Notes: generated by a model not told the origin, from the sequence alone. A DNA stretch of 64,000 nucleotides from Amylostereum areolatum (GCA_012932865.1 SAXG01000015.1:806001-870000); one strand, 5' to 3'; positions 46,073 to 58,047 are shown, counted from the stretch's first letter. Numbers and translations are program-made.

Positions 46073-48072
46073 ATGGCAGACGGGCCGCCGCAGACCGAGG
46101 CTGAGCTGGCGGAGGCTGCGGCCAGAGCCCCTCTCGCCCAATCCGCCTCGGCCATGGTCCACTACCGCCTCAACCCGTCCGAGTCCAACCCAAACCCTTT
46201 CGTCAACTTCATCTCCGCCCTTCCTGCCACAGACCCCGCACACTCCGAAAATGCACGCCAGTACCTCCGCGCACTCGCCGCTCAGGTCAAACCCCTCATG
46301 CGCGCTCACGGTTTCGCCGTCAACAGTCTCGAGGAGGTGCGTTCCTTTCTCCGCCTCTCGTTCCACCCCTCCATCCTTTTATTTCAGTACGAGTACAACG
46401 CCGTCTTCGCAGGCAGGAATTGGAATCACGGTGAAACCGTCGGTCAGTCCCGCATCCACCTGTCCTCCCCGAGTACTCTATCACCCACAACGCCCCCGCG
46501 CGTCTCCCTCAGAGCTCGTACTCCGAAACAAGGGGGGCGGATTCGCCTCGCCCTCATGGCTCATGAGCACCCTATGCCACGAGGTGCGTGCCTTCCTATC
46601 CACACCTTCTCCCGCTTCACGCTTCTCATCCCCCCAAATGAGCTCGCTCACATCAAGGTGCAGCCTCAGTTCGCTTTCCTCTTTGTCCCACACAAGGCTT
46701 AACCGTCCACCGTTCAGCACATGGACCACGGACCCGCATTTCAGGCTCTTTGGGCTCGCCTCCGCAACGAGGTTCGAGCGCTCCAGGCGAAGGGCTACTA
46801 CGGCGACGGTGATCCCCAGCGCCCCACGCTCTCCACTCCCTCTGACGTCCAACAGGCTACTGGTCCTCCGGAAACCGTCTCTCCGACTCTGCCGTGATCG
46901 CGGGAGACGGTGCCCAGCTAGGCGACCTTCCCGAATACATTGTACAGCATCCCCCCTTTCGGACTCCCGTCCCAGCATCTCACCCTTCCTTCTTCGTCCC
47001 CAGTGCGGAGGCGCGCACACCCGCGCTCGACCTGCCCGTCGCCGAAGACAGAGAACGCAAGCCGGTCCGTCCAAAAACACCGGCGCCCAGACGGCGAAGC
47101 GACGCAAGGCTGGCGCGCGCGTCACCGCCGCGGGGACGTTCCAGGGAGACGGCCGTGCGCTCAACGCGGATGTCGAAGATGCAGACGCGAAGAAGGCCGG
47201 TGCAGGCTTTCGCAAGAAAGCGGGCAGGTGGGCATGTTGGCTGTATATCCTCGCCCCCGTTCATGTTTTATCGCAGTAAACGCGCGAGAGACGAGAGGGC
47301 GGCCGCTGCCGAGAGACGTCTGCTCGCCCTCCAAGGCAAAAGTGTGTCCCTTCCCCCACGATCGATCATTCCACAGCTCACCATCGTACAGGGCCTTCCT
47401 CTGATCCACCGAAAGACGAATCTGCGGACGAAGACGACGAGTCGGACACGGAAGAAGTCGAAGAGACCGACCAAGAACGACGGCGAACGCTCGTGGACTC
47501 CATGGGCCAAGGCGACCTGGACGGCCTCAAATCTGGTTCGCTGGCGGACTACTGGGGCGACTTTATAACCACGAAATCCACCGCCGAAACACCGTCCTCC
47601 CGTCCCACGAACGCCACACCGGCCACCGTCCCTTCCTCGTCGACGACCCGCTTACGCCAAAGCACCCTACCCGATACTCGTCCTACATCAAACCGCACAT
47701 CTGGGCCGAGCACGAAACCTGGCAAAGGCGCGGGACTCGGAGGCCTTGGGCAGGACGATATTCGATCGCGGAAGAACGAGTCTTTGGGCCTCGCGTCGAC
47801 ACCGGCTGGACGCACGTTGGGAGCAAAGCCTGTGGCCAGTTTCAAGGACGGATCTCCTCCAACCAGCTCCTCGGGAAGACCGCCGGACACCATTCAGACT
47901 TCTGGAGGCCAATGGCCCTGTTCCGTGTGCACCTTGTGCGTACTTGTCTCGTCCTTCTCCAGAGCATAAAGCTAACCGTTCGCTCATCTGTCCTGGCAGG
48001 GACAACGAACCCGACCATCTGGCATGTTCGGCCTGTGGCACCACGCGGGGTCAATCTCAATGGCAAGGCTGA
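46073..48072 (+). CDS. WSS1: Wss1-type WLM metalloprotease (SPRTN-like), DNA-protein crosslink repair
   Basis: MADGPPQTEAELAEAAARAP starts an acidic N-terminal extension. The WLM domain follows: NARQYLRALAAQVKPLMRAH, AVFAGRNWNHGETV, KGGGFASPSWLMSTLCHE. The zinc motif HELAHIKHMDHG (HExxHxxxxxH) is complete only after three exons are joined; the middle one (46643-46657) is 15 nt and encodes LAHIK. Downstream are WARLRNEVRALQAKGYYGDG, a Lys/Arg-rich segment, an acidic stretch (DEDDESDTEEVEE) and a C-terminal RanBP2-type zinc finger, WPCSVCTL...DHLACSACGTTR, with its four cysteines. Wss1/SPRTN proteases cut proteins crosslinked to DNA and act with Cdc48 and SUMO. About 520 residues. Confidence 0.9.
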
Positions 48073-48194
48073 CGACCCAACAACCTCTCGATTCGCTATT
48101 CCGCATACGCATACATCTTGGATACATCGGAAATACAGACACTGTTGTACACTCATTGTTATCACCCCATCTTCTCGTCCACGCATTTCGCAAT

Positions 48195-49174
48195 TCACAT
48201 CCTCCAGCACCTGCCATCCATCCGTGAGAACCGACGTCAGATCGAGAATGCCGAACGTATACGCACAGGATATCGTAGTTCTCCCGCACGACGTGCTCGC
48301 CGTTCCCAAACGGTATATTCGCCCCGCCCTGCGCCGCCGTCAGTTCTCTTCATACATGCCCCGAAGAGAAAAAGAGACCCACCAAATGCTCTCCGGTCTT
48401 CCCGGGCACCCTCACCCCTCCAATCTCCGCCACAGCATGATACAGCTTCGCCCCATGGTCCTCGTACCCGCCCTCCACGGGCCTCCGACCCTTCGGCACG
48501 CGTCCCCCACCGGTCCGCACCCACTCCATCGTCTCGGGGACGAACGGCAGCAGATCGTACCTCCCCTCATGCCCGTGCTCCGTCCCGCCGTACGGCACGC
48601 GACACGGCGGCTGCAAGCGCGGCGCGATCTTGCACGGGTGCACGGCGTTGGGGAAGATCGCGGAGCCGAGGAAGACGGGGGAGCCGTCGGCGTCGCGGAA
48701 GGGCGCGTCGCGGGTTTGAGCGGTGGTGGGGAAGGGGGCGGCGGTGGTGAGGGGCACGCGGTAGCCTGAGGGGGGCGGCGGGGCGTAGGCGGGCGGGGCG
48801 GACGTGTCCTGTGGGCTTCTCTGGGCGGAGGGATGCTCGGAGGGGTGGGGCATGGCGAAGGGCGGGGGTACGCCGGGGTTGGTGCGCGCGTCGGGCATGG
48901 CGAAGGCAGCTCCGCCGTGGTGGGCCTCTGGCATGGCAAAGGGCGATCCGTGGCCGCTGGAGCCGCCAGACATGGAGATGGGTGCGCCGTAGTGGTCGCC
49001 GATGTTGGCGGGGGAATGCGCGCTAGCGGGCATGTCCTTCAAGTGGCCCTCGAGTTTGCCGTGTTTCTTCTTGTCCTTCTTGTCCTTCTTGTGGTGGTTC
49101 TCGGCGTCGCTGTCGGAGGAGGAGGAGGAGGAGGAGGAGGAAGAGTCGACGCTACGGCGACGGGAGTGGCCCAT
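48195..49174 (-). CDS. DM9/DUF3421-domain protein with low-complexity N-terminus
   Basis: MGHSRRRSVDSSSSSSSSSS starts a Ser-rich then Lys-rich region (HHKKDKKDKKKHGK). A Pro/Ala/His-rich stretch with three FAMP repeats follows. The C-terminal half is a DM9 repeat pair: AIFPNAVHPCKIAP, then RVPKGRRPVEGGYEDHGAKL, YHAVAEIGGVRVPGKTGEHL. An intron near 48374 joins to GGANIPFGNGEHVVRENYDI, and a last intron restores LCWRM and a stop at 48195-48197. Without these introns the frame would run on to nonsense C-termini. DM9 domains are mannose-binding lectin-like modules in animals; the fungal role is unknown. It converges with the WLM protease gene, with 122 bp between stop codons. Confidence 0.8.
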
Positions 49175-50195
49175 GGTTGCGAATGGTGAACTAGTACTTA
49201 GATGGTCGGCGTTCGGGTTTATGAGCAAGTCGACAACTTGGGCGGTGCCGGAGCAGTGCAACTATGACGGACTTGCACGTGTGTGCACGGAATCGGCCTC
49301 CAGTTGGCCTCTAGACGCGGAGTCACAGGGGAATGGATATATATTCGCACTGCTCATCATGCATCACCGCTTGCGTGGTCACGCGGTCACGGATAGCAAT
49401 ACACACTTTTACCAATGCAAAACCCCACGCCTCACAAAGTGACTGTCTTGTTCACACACGTTCCCCCCCAAGAAAAAAACAGCACATCCAAATGTTATCA
49501 TTTATCATCGGATGTCATCAGGCGAGAATGACGGATGCGAGAAACATGACTTTGCGCGGCCGCGGCAGAGCCAAGGTTGGTGTATTTGATTTGACCGGTC
49601 GCTGAAAAGAGAAACCTCGTTCAGAAGCACCCTAAACAATATGGACAGAAGCAGACGATAGCTCACATAGATGTCCATCGAGGTAATAATTCGACCAGAC
49701 TGAGTTGCTCTGTTTCAAAGCTGCACGGCTACAGCAACGTGGTTAGCGAAGATACTGGGGAGAGCAGAGAGGCTATAGCACACCAGCAGCCTGGTCTTCC
49801 AAATGATCGGTCTTCAGGAGACTCCGATAAAAATTAGTTCTGCTCTCGACGCTGGGCAGCTATCGTCGAGAGCGTATAACCGGCGGCAGGCCGGCAGCGG
49901 GGACAAGCCCGGAGGATAGTCGCGCACGAGAACGATGTTTATATCCAACCAGTACGTGTTTCCAACTCCGCCTCGAGCTAATCATCTAGCTGGACAGGAC
50001 CTATGACACGGGACCCATATACACCCATATAGTAGCGACCTGTATCGTGCAGTGACGTCGAATATCGCGGCAAGTAAGGGCACAAGACTCTTACGAATTT
50101 GCGTGGTCGTTTTGCTGGAGAAGGGGGTACAGGGTTGAGATCCGTGGAATAAGAAACATAAAGTTGAACCGACACAAAACCTTAAACAGGTACTA
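49175..50195. other. Intergenic, no gene seen
   Basis: Promoter of the DM9 gene (left) and the presumed promoter of the first tandem gene (right). No repeats or RNA genes recognised. Confidence 0.5.
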
Positions 50196-51644
50196 ATGCG
50201 TCTTTTCTTCTCCAAAGCCATCCCCTTCCCTGGGCCCAACCCGTTCCAGCCGGCTCGCTTGCAGGCGATATACTACCCGTCATGGATTGTCGATGCAGAG
50301 GTGGAAACGAGGGTATTTGGTGGCGGATTAGCGAACGTAAACAGCGCATTCTATATTTCTGGAGACGTTGAGATTGACGTGAACTTCTTCAGTATCGCGT
50401 GACAGCGCAGCTGAATCACACGTAGGCAGTTCTGTCGGGCGGTTACTACTGCTAAAGGCTCATCGTGTGCGGCGACTTTCAAGTTTCTGCACAGTTACGT
50501 GCCCGGTGCGTTCCAGTCAAGTTTGCCTATGCGCCACCGCTCATGGGCGAGGCACAGGTAATGCCTTCGAACCTCTATCCCGTATGTCTTTCAGCACCTG
50601 CAAAACGCAAGGGAGAACCACCACTCTTCCATGGGACGCATCATTGCAATCACAACATGACATCATACCAATGCAGTGTCTCCCGTACACGTTAACGCCA
50701 TTTACAATCGCCTCAAAGTTGTCTGGGCCCCAACCTCAAGTTGTGGCCTTTGACGTCGGCGGAAATGTCAACGTGCAACTGAAACAATCCTCCATCAAAT
50801 TTGTACCTCCATTATCCTCCTCCGTGACAACTTATTGTCTGACATTTTCTCGCCCGCGATGCTCCGACAGAGAGCAGCGTACCCGGTTCTCATACCCCTC
50901 TACCTGGCTCGGTACCATGATGCCGATGGCAAACCGTTCACCATGATCACAGAAGCATATAATGTCCGCACGCTAGAGCATCGGGGTACCATCACTGTAG
51001 TACCACTGCTGACGTAGCTTTGAACAGGAAAAATTGTATGGCACCCGAGCGATGGAGGGTGCGTTCGAGAGCGCGCTTCATCGCGCAGGGGTGCCTCCAA
51101 GTAAGGTCAAGACACTCCGAGACGTAGCTCATCACGTTTCAACAATGGTGGACCGGATCGGCGTAATCGCAAATGGTGCGGTATACCAGAAAGCGGGGAC
51201 GATGGAACCCTCTCTCCAGAATATCGACATCATCGGATTGTCACCTCCCCCGGGAACGGCAATACCTATGGGTGTCCCGCGCGCATACGAGAAATGGTTA
51301 GAGCAATCCGAAGCAACATGGATGGCCTCTAGAGCGGCAGCTGTGGACATGGAGGACCTACGGCGTACGCGTGCGGCCTTACAAAGAAATGATTCTTCGT
51401 CGCCAAACTAAGTAATGTCGAAGAGGTAAACGTTCCGTTGGCTGTCTTCTACGCTGACTATGACTCATGGATGGGATTTTACACACCTTGCTAGGGATTG
51501 AATGGCCTGCAAGGAGACCATCGTGACAGTGACGCTCGCAGCAAGCTGGATGAACTGAAGGCGTATGTGCCTCAAAAGGATATGCTTGACGAGCTCACGC
51601 CGTGGTGGGGACAGTGGGAGAAGCAACGTGCAAGGAAAGGGTAG
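50196..51644 (+). CDS. Tandem paralogue A, function unknown
   Basis: MRLFFSKAIPFPGPNPFQPA starts an exon with RLQAIYYPSWIVDAEVETR. After an intron come AQLNHTYVPG, FEPLSRMSF, LPWDASLQSQHDIIPMQCLP and YTLTPFTIASKLSG. Then AYPVLIPLYLARYHDADGKP, a helical region (GVPRAYEKWLEQSEATWMAS) and the end DELTPWWGQWEKQRARKG. Every one of these blocks has a counterpart at the same place in the gene at 52316, so both are real genes of one family despite weak codon continuity. There is no clear signal peptide; the YYPSW and AYPVLIPLYL segments are the most conserved. I do not recognise the family. The start could lie further upstream, since the paralogue begins about 20 residues earlier. Confidence 0.6.
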
Positions 51645-52315
51645 CGCCAGATCACGGATTCAGTGCAACTGGAGACGTTTTTTGTCTGAACGTCACCCGG
51701 GCCGTCGCACGGAAATGGGAGCTCTCTTAATAGAGAAACGGGAATTGCATGCTCTGAGACACGAGATTCGGAGCTTCACAGACTCGAAGTCTGTGAAACT
51801 TGATCATGAGCTTGAGCGGAGAGAAGGAATGGAAAATGCGATCACGTGATACGCAGAGTGGTTCCGAGTCCGAGGCCGTCCTCATCTGAAATTGTGAATC
51901 CACTTTGCAACGTTCACTCGACCCAAGGGCCAACGAATTACATCTCCCTCCCGTTACCCATTTTGTCGCCACATATTGCCGAAGAGCCAATTGGCATACC
52001 TATCTCGGTCCCAAGTGTGAACCCCCTCCGTTCGTTGACAGTACTTCTAACCTTGGCTGTTGTAACGCTTCAAATACAGTCATTGTGGCCTGACCAGTGC
52101 CAGTGGAGTATTCTTGTGGTTAGACTCTCCATGTTGCGATATCCAAGAGCAATAGGCGCTCGGGGCATCCGTCGAATATCACGTTCGCATTCAACTTCGA
52201 CATATCACCCGAAAGTTCATGGTACGTCTCGGTTTGCCATCCCGCACCTCCACATCCCTAAGCTCTCTCATTAGCATACCCGTTCACGTCGCCGCCCGAG
52301 AATGCTATAGACGCC
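51645..52315. other. Spacer between the tandem paralogues
   Basis: Contains the promoter of paralogue B. Small frames (for example 51846-52274) have no family signal. Confidence 0.45.
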
Positions 52316-53824
52316 ATGTCATGGTGGGCTGCAATTACTGCTGGAAATGTGGACAAAATATCAGCACTTCTCTTCTCCAAACTCAACCCGTTCTCGAAGC
52401 GCGAGCTCTTTCAACCCGATCGGATAGAGGCTGTATACTACCCATCCTGGGTATTTGATGCCGAGGCGGCGATCAGAACAACCGTACCAGGGGTTCCGGA
52501 TGTAAGTGGCAGACTCGTGCATGCCCCCCAGAATCTCTTCTGACGCAGGCTCAGAACCACTTGACAGTGCAAGTGTATCACACGTAGGTCGTTATTCTAG
52601 AACATAATCCTTTATCACCACTCACCTCCCATGGCATCTTGTACACAGCTATGTCCCCGGTATGTCACAGCTTACACCCACCCTAATAAACACTCACGAC
52701 GTTGGGGAACTCAGGGAACAACTTAGCCCCAATCTCGTCTATGTCATTCAACACCGACGTGCTGCGTCGAATGGCGCTTCCCAAAACGTTGCCGTGGGAC
52801 TCCTCACTGGAATCCCAACACGGAATGTCGATCAAATGTCTACCCTACAAGCTGACGCCATTCCCTATGGCTGACAAGATATCCGAACTTAAACTTCATG
52901 TGTCTTATAACGACGTCGAAAGTCACAAAATATCGTTTGAAGAATCGACCGTCGACTTTGTACGTGGCACTTCTTCTGCGTGTCAGTAAGTGTTCACTAA
53001 CATTTCCTTACCGGTGTCCCGCCAGATGGCAGCGTACCCAGTGCTCATCCCCCTCTATCTTGCTCAGTATCACGATGCCGATAGTGTTCCCTTTACTATG
53101 ATCCACGAAGGTCACAGCGTACGTCAATTCCTAGCTTTCGACCCCCTTACTTCCCACAAACAACTACTCATTGCGTGTACCGGTCAGTTGGACTTCTACC
53201 ATACACGATCAACATCTGAGGTGGTCCAAAGCCTAATGCAGCTTAAGGTCGTGGAAGCAGTGCCACAAACCGTAGCCAGCTTTCTCCAACGCACTCTCGA
53301 TGATCTCGCAAAGGAAATCGACGAGCACAGTACAAATCCGAACAACGGGGTGTACGACTTAATGGCAAGTCCAAGAGTTCCCGTCCAGGACATCGAAGTC
53401 GATGGCACGGTGGAAGTCAGCGGAATGGCGCCCGACCCAGAGATAGATATACCTTCACGCTTCCAGCGCGAATATGTAAACTTTCTCCAGCAGTGGCAAG
53501 CTCCCTGGCTCGAGTCGCTGGGAGAGACCATCGATATGGACAGCCTGCGCGTGCGGCCATACAGCGACTTGCCTTCGGTTCAAGAAAGGATGCGTTTGTC
53601 CTTCCTCGCGAACCGCCGGTCCGATGTTAAGGTATGCCGCCTTGATGCCACCTGTCATTCTGTTCAAGGACGTGATCACGATTGTTTGACTTCAATAGAA
53701 TCTCACTGAAACTCCAGGGGAGAGTCATATCCAAAGACAAGAACAAATAGACCGATTGACGCCATGGTGGGGACAGTGGAAAAAACAACAAGCTGCCAAA
53801 GTAGAGGAGGGTGCGAAATCATAG
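52316..53824 (+). CDS. Tandem paralogue B, function unknown
   Basis: MSWWAAITAGNVDKISALLF starts, followed by KLNPFSKRELFQPDRIEAVY and YPSWVFDAEAAIRT. Introns bring in AQNHLTVQVYHTYVPG, then LAPISSMSF, LPWDSSLESQHGMSIKCLPY, KLTPFPMADKISELKL and AYPVLIPLYLAQYHDADSVP. A long final region follows (QTVASFLQRTLDDLAKEIDE, REYVNFLQQWQAPWLESLGE, DMDSLRVRPYSDLPSVQERM). It ends LTPWWGQWKKQQAAKVEEGA with the stop at 53822-53824. Same family as the gene at 50196 with about 40-50% apparent identity in the conserved blocks, judged by eye. The role is unknown; the C-terminal half looks helical and soluble. Confidence 0.65.
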
Positions 53825-53981
53825 CAGTGGGGCATTTGCTCGGACTAGTCACATCCTTCCAATGTCAATATTAGGCGTCATCACCAACAGGCGCAAGGCG
53901 GCCGTATATCAGTCTTCCACGCACACAACGTGTACTTCGAATCCGTATAATGATACGAGCCTCGATTCAAAAGCAAACACT

Positions 53982-55590
53982 CTAGAGTTCGTCCCTGTCT
54001 CTATCTGAATGGTCTTTCCCATAGAAAGCCTCTGCAAGGTCTATAGAACGAAATGTCAGCGAGGATGGTCCAGAAACTGGACAGATGACGCTCACGTCGG
54101 CGAGTGTCTTCTGAAATTACTGTCGGGAGTACGACGTTGTACTCGATGTACAAATTGCCGAATGAACTCTGTTCGAACACGGGCATGCCTTCATCCTCTA
54201 TGGTCTGCACAAACCCTGAAAAAACACAACTTCAGTAACGATAACCAGGAGACATGATATACGGCATACCTGGCTGTGTAACTCCTTTCCGGCTGAGAGT
54301 TACTATGTGCCCGTCCAGGTGTGTCAAATTCCGCTCGAAACCGAGTAGCGCCTAGCTTACAATCAGGAGAATTCTAACTTGGAAAATGGATGGTACGTAC
54401 CTCGTCCACCCCGATCGTCTCTTTCCAATACAAACTACTCTCCTTCCTCCTCCAACCGCCTTTCTCGGACCGTGACCGTACACGTAGCACTACATCTCCT
54501 GCTTCCCAGTCTGGACTCTCGTCTCCTTCGCCTTCGAATACAACCTCGTGTCCTTCCGGTACGCCCTTCGGTATCTCGAGTGTATAACGCCCGTTGTAGT
54601 CGATCACCTTCTCACCCTTGCAGTGAGGGCACTGTTTCTTGATGACCTTCCCGCGGCCTCCGCACTCATTACAAGTTTGTTGCGTCGTGGCAAACATACC
54701 AGGGAAGATTTGCTGTTTGGCGAGGCGTACGCCCGAACCGCCGCACACAGTACATGTATGAATATGGCTATCGGAAGCGGCGCCAGAGCCACGGCAATGG
54801 TCACAGAGCACGCGCTTTTTGATCATGAACTAGGCGAGGATAGGTCAGAGAATACAGGAGCTGTACATAGAGGACGTACATCAATGCTAGCGCCCTTATA
54901 TACGTCGGCAAGTGTGACCTCGAACTCAGAAACAGATGTCGGACCTCGTCGGACCTGATCATGCCCATGATCTAAGAGGAGGTAAAGTTTCAGAGGGCGT
55001 GAACAAATGGCGAGTGAAGAAGTCGGACGCACGACCGCCGCCGAAGAAGGACGAGAACATGTCGAAAGGATTGGCGTGGAATGGTTGACCACCTTCGTGG
55101 GCCTTCAAGCCATCCTGGAGACTGTTTAGCAACTTGGTGGGCAAACAGACAGGAATGCTAAACTCACCTCGCCATATTGGTCGTAGATTCTTCGCTTCTG
55201 AGGGGAAATGAGCCTCAAAGAAACAGAAAAGCACGTGGACACACACCTCCGAGTCGGAAAGCACCTCGTATGCTGGCAAATACACGCAGTCTCAGTAAGA
55301 GGGTAAGATAGCATAAACGAATAGACGGACCATGTGCAATCTCCACAAACCTGTCCTCCGCTCCTTCCTCCTTATTCTTGTCAGGATGATACTTCCTACT
55401 GAGTCGCTTATATGCCTTTCGTATGTCCTGCTCAGAGGCAGATCTATGGACTGAGATTCCGCCGTCAGACGCGAAGGGAGAACAGAGAGAACAGAAACTC
55501 ACGGTCAAGGGCTTTGTATAAATCGGCAGCGGTGACCAAGACAACGCAAAGGAGCAGGGTGAAGGTAATGACAAAAGGAGAGTATACCAT
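53982..55590 (-). CDS. SCJ1: ER-lumenal DnaJ co-chaperone (Scj1/ERdj3-like)
   Basis: Start ATG at 55588-55590. The signal peptide [20 protein letters not shown] is followed directly by the J-domain: [34 protein letters not shown] (HPD motif), [17 protein letters not shown] Gly/Phe-rich linker ([13 protein letters not shown]) leads to the zinc region with [24 protein letters not shown] and CPHCKGEK; the fourth lacks the final Gly. The substrate-binding C-terminal domain follows ([30 protein letters not shown]). The protein ends [10 protein letters not shown], a K/HDEL-type ER retrieval signal in RDEL form, with a stop at 53982-53984. It would stimulate BiP/Kar2 in folding and ER-associated degradation. 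About 390 residues, eight or nine introns. A LINE sits about 120 bp upstream of its start. Confidence 0.92.
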
Positions 55591-55712
55591 TGTGGTGTAT
55601 CAAGGGTGCATGGATGTCGTGCGTTAGCGAAAGAACGGTGGTCAGAGTGTGTGTACCGAGCGAAGAGATGAGAACACGTCTGCGCCTCTGCGACGACACG
55701 TCAAAGTCGCCA

Positions 55713-55726
55713 TCACGTGATCCTTC
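55713..55726. repeat. Target-site duplication, left copy (14 bp)
   Basis: TCACGTGATCCTTC, identical to 56241-56254, and directly followed by the T-rich complement of a poly-A tail. Confidence 0.85.
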
Positions 55727-56240
55727 TTTTTTTTATTTATTTTTTTTAAGTACATTTGTATCCCGCGTCAAGTGCCTGAGACTAAATGCGGCAGTGGGTA
55801 AAGGTAGGTAGCGTGAGGTGGGATGCATGAGTGGGACAATCGGGCATGAGGGTCAAAGTATCGAGGGGGGGGTCAGATGTAGTCCAAAAACTGAGTAAAC
55901 TGGTAAATTATCCTGGGTCCACATCGACTGGTTCAGGGGGAGGGGGAAGCTCGTTCGGCACTTTTGCGAATGCGCGAGAGGCGCCGACAAACTTGGCGAG
56001 GGCCGAGAGGCCAGATTGGGTACCGAGGATGAAAGGTGTTGATAAGGTTCGCGAGACGGCACGAAGGTAGTGCCGCTGATCTTCGAAGAGAGGACAATCG
56101 GCGAGGATGTGATCACGGGTTTGAACAGGAGCATCGCCGCATGGGCAGGCGGTAGATTCTGTGGGAACGAAGCGAGCATAGTAGTCGCCACGGAAGCCGT
56201 GGCCGACAATGGTTTGGATAATGCGGGTGTGGACGTCGCG
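55727..56240 (-). mobile_element. 5'-truncated LINE insertion (514 bp) with poly-A tail
   Basis: Minus-strand orientation. Its 3' end is a T-rich tract at 55727-55747 (a poly-A tail on the element strand). The element strand encodes an open frame from 56240 to a TAA at 55908-55910: TIVGHGFRGDYYARFVPTES, TACPCGDAPVQTRDHILADC, PLFEDQRHYLRAVSR, GLSALAKFVGASRAFAKV. This is the cysteine/His-containing C-terminal tail of Agaricomycete non-LTR retrotransposon polymerases. A 14-bp direct repeat flanks it. The 5' truncation is typical of incomplete target-primed reverse transcription, and the frame is undamaged, so the insertion is young. Confidence 0.85.
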
Positions 56241-56254
56241 TCACGTGATCCTTC
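56241..56254. repeat. Target-site duplication, right copy (14 bp)
   Basis: TCACGTGATCCTTC, the second copy of the LINE target site. It contains the palindrome TCACGTGA. Confidence 0.85.
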
Positions 56255-57750
56255 GCACCCACTGGTCCCTTCGAGTTCGATCAGCCCTCTTCGCTTCCCT
56301 AGTCAGCTACTTACCGGTTTGTATCATTGTATCCGTGCCCTATATACTGCCTGGGGGTTTGACGATAGTTAGCTTACCACTGATGAGCGGTAAATCTGTT
56401 TGGTAACTTGCAGGGAGCCCAGGACTGCCCGTGAGAAAGTAATCGAGTGCGGTACGGGTCCGGTGCGTGTAACTGCATCCCCAAGTTCCAACGACAACCA
56501 CTGGCTCGGTTGTGAATATTGAATGTTCGACCTCCTATCTGCTTCCGATCATCTTTTTCCGCCTTGAACATGAAACTGGCGGATCTATTCCCGACGTGAA
56601 CGGAGTTTTTGGTCAAGCCTGCCTGTGTGAGCTCGCACTGCGTACGCATGTTCAATGGTAATTGTTCACTGTGAGTTCATATCCCAGAGTTTCCCGCACC
56701 CCCATGAACTCGGGCATGAGCGCTAAGCTGGCACCGTTACCAGACCTTTTGAAGACCGAGTCTTTGTGAAAACTCGCCTCCCGATGACTGGCACTCTCGC
56801 CACTCGATTTAAGATGCAATCGGCGCTGTGGGGTTTTGATTGTGAGGTTGAACATTTTGGGACCTCGAGAACGGTTTAAGCTGCCTCTGCAGTCGAGGGC
56901 ACAGCGCGACTCCGTACAGGCCCTCTGGTCCTTCAGAGTGCCGGCGGCGGTACTGGCATGTGTCCGAGTCTGTCGACCTTTACGGTGACGACGGTAAGCC
57001 TTCACAATTGTCTTCATTCCAATCATATTGATCCATCGATTTGGGCAGTCTGGACTCTTGATGCCACGGGAATGATAGAATCAGTACGATGTTGTCCTCT
57101 CCCTAGTATTCCCGTCAATGGACATGTCCACTCGATGGTATCCTTCCGCCGGCCAGATAAGGCTAATGGGCACTAACTGTCGGTGTTCGTTTCGTCGGTC
57201 GTGCACGAGAGCCTCTTATACGAAGGCAGTGCGATCGTTTCAATAGACGATTGTCTCTATTTGGCACCACACGCGCAAAGAGAACAGGTAAGGTCAACTT
57301 GGTATCCGGCCCTCGATCCGGACAGGAGTTTTGCAGACGCTACAAGCTATGGAGACGCGAAGCGATAACGGGGTCCTGAACACGCACAAAACGGTAAGCT
57401 GTCGGAATCGCAAGGGGGTATCCGTGGGCAACGAGCCAGAAACGGCGTGTCGAAGGGCGTTTTAACCGTCACACACCCCCGCCACGCTGGAAACCTAGTG
57501 TATCGAGATTATTGACCCCGCGGTGCTCATGCCCCCGGACAGTCACCACCCGCCCATCTACGGTCATAATAGGATCTCATCCACGGATCTTGCCACACGA
57601 TTTCTCTACTCAGCTTAAGTCTCCGTACAAAAGGCCTGGTGGCACCAAGAGCTGCCTCCCACCTCCACCCCCTCTCAACTTCCAGCATCTCGCTGTTTCC
57701 CGTGCTTATATTCTCACAACTTCCTGCTTTTCCTGCTATCCACGACCATT
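56255..57750. other. Region without a recognised gene
   Basis: Upstream side of the LINE insertion and upstream of the oxidoreductase fragment. A plus-strand stretch at 57183-57366 (SIDDCLYLAPHAQREQVRST) looks partly coding but could not be joined to neighbours. Confidence 0.4.
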
Positions 57751-58047
57751 ATGTCTACCTTCACACGTATCCTCCTCAGCCAGTACCCTTCCGACAAGAT
57801 CGACATGAACACATTCCGCGAGGAAAAAGTCCCGCTTGCTTCTCTACAACCAGGCTGTCAGCAGCTTCTGGTCAAAGTACTCTACATCTCAGTCGATCCT
57901 ATTATACGGAGTTGGATCACGCCGGGGATTCATGGTGCAATGGAGCCCGTGAACGTTGGGGAGACAGTCCGTGCTTCAGCGCTGGGGGTCGTGATGCGTG
58001 CAGGCCCACACGCCTCGCTTGCCGTCGATGATATCGTCATCGGTTTA
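57751..58047 (+). pseudogene. NADP-dependent oxidoreductase (MDR family), truncated after the N-terminal part
   Basis: MSTFTRILLSQYPSDKIDMN, then CQQLLVKVLYISVDPIIRSW and VDDIVIGLL correspond to the N-terminal catalytic domain of zinc-less medium-chain reductases (PTGR/leukotriene-B4-dehydrogenase type). The family continues with a GWQ/GWREY segment and a Rossmann domain, but here homology stops at GLL (about 58047) and unrelated sequence runs to a stop at 58084-58086. Nothing resembling the remaining about 240 residues appears further right in the window. The break coincides with the left side of the KDZ transposon. Confidence 0.7.
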
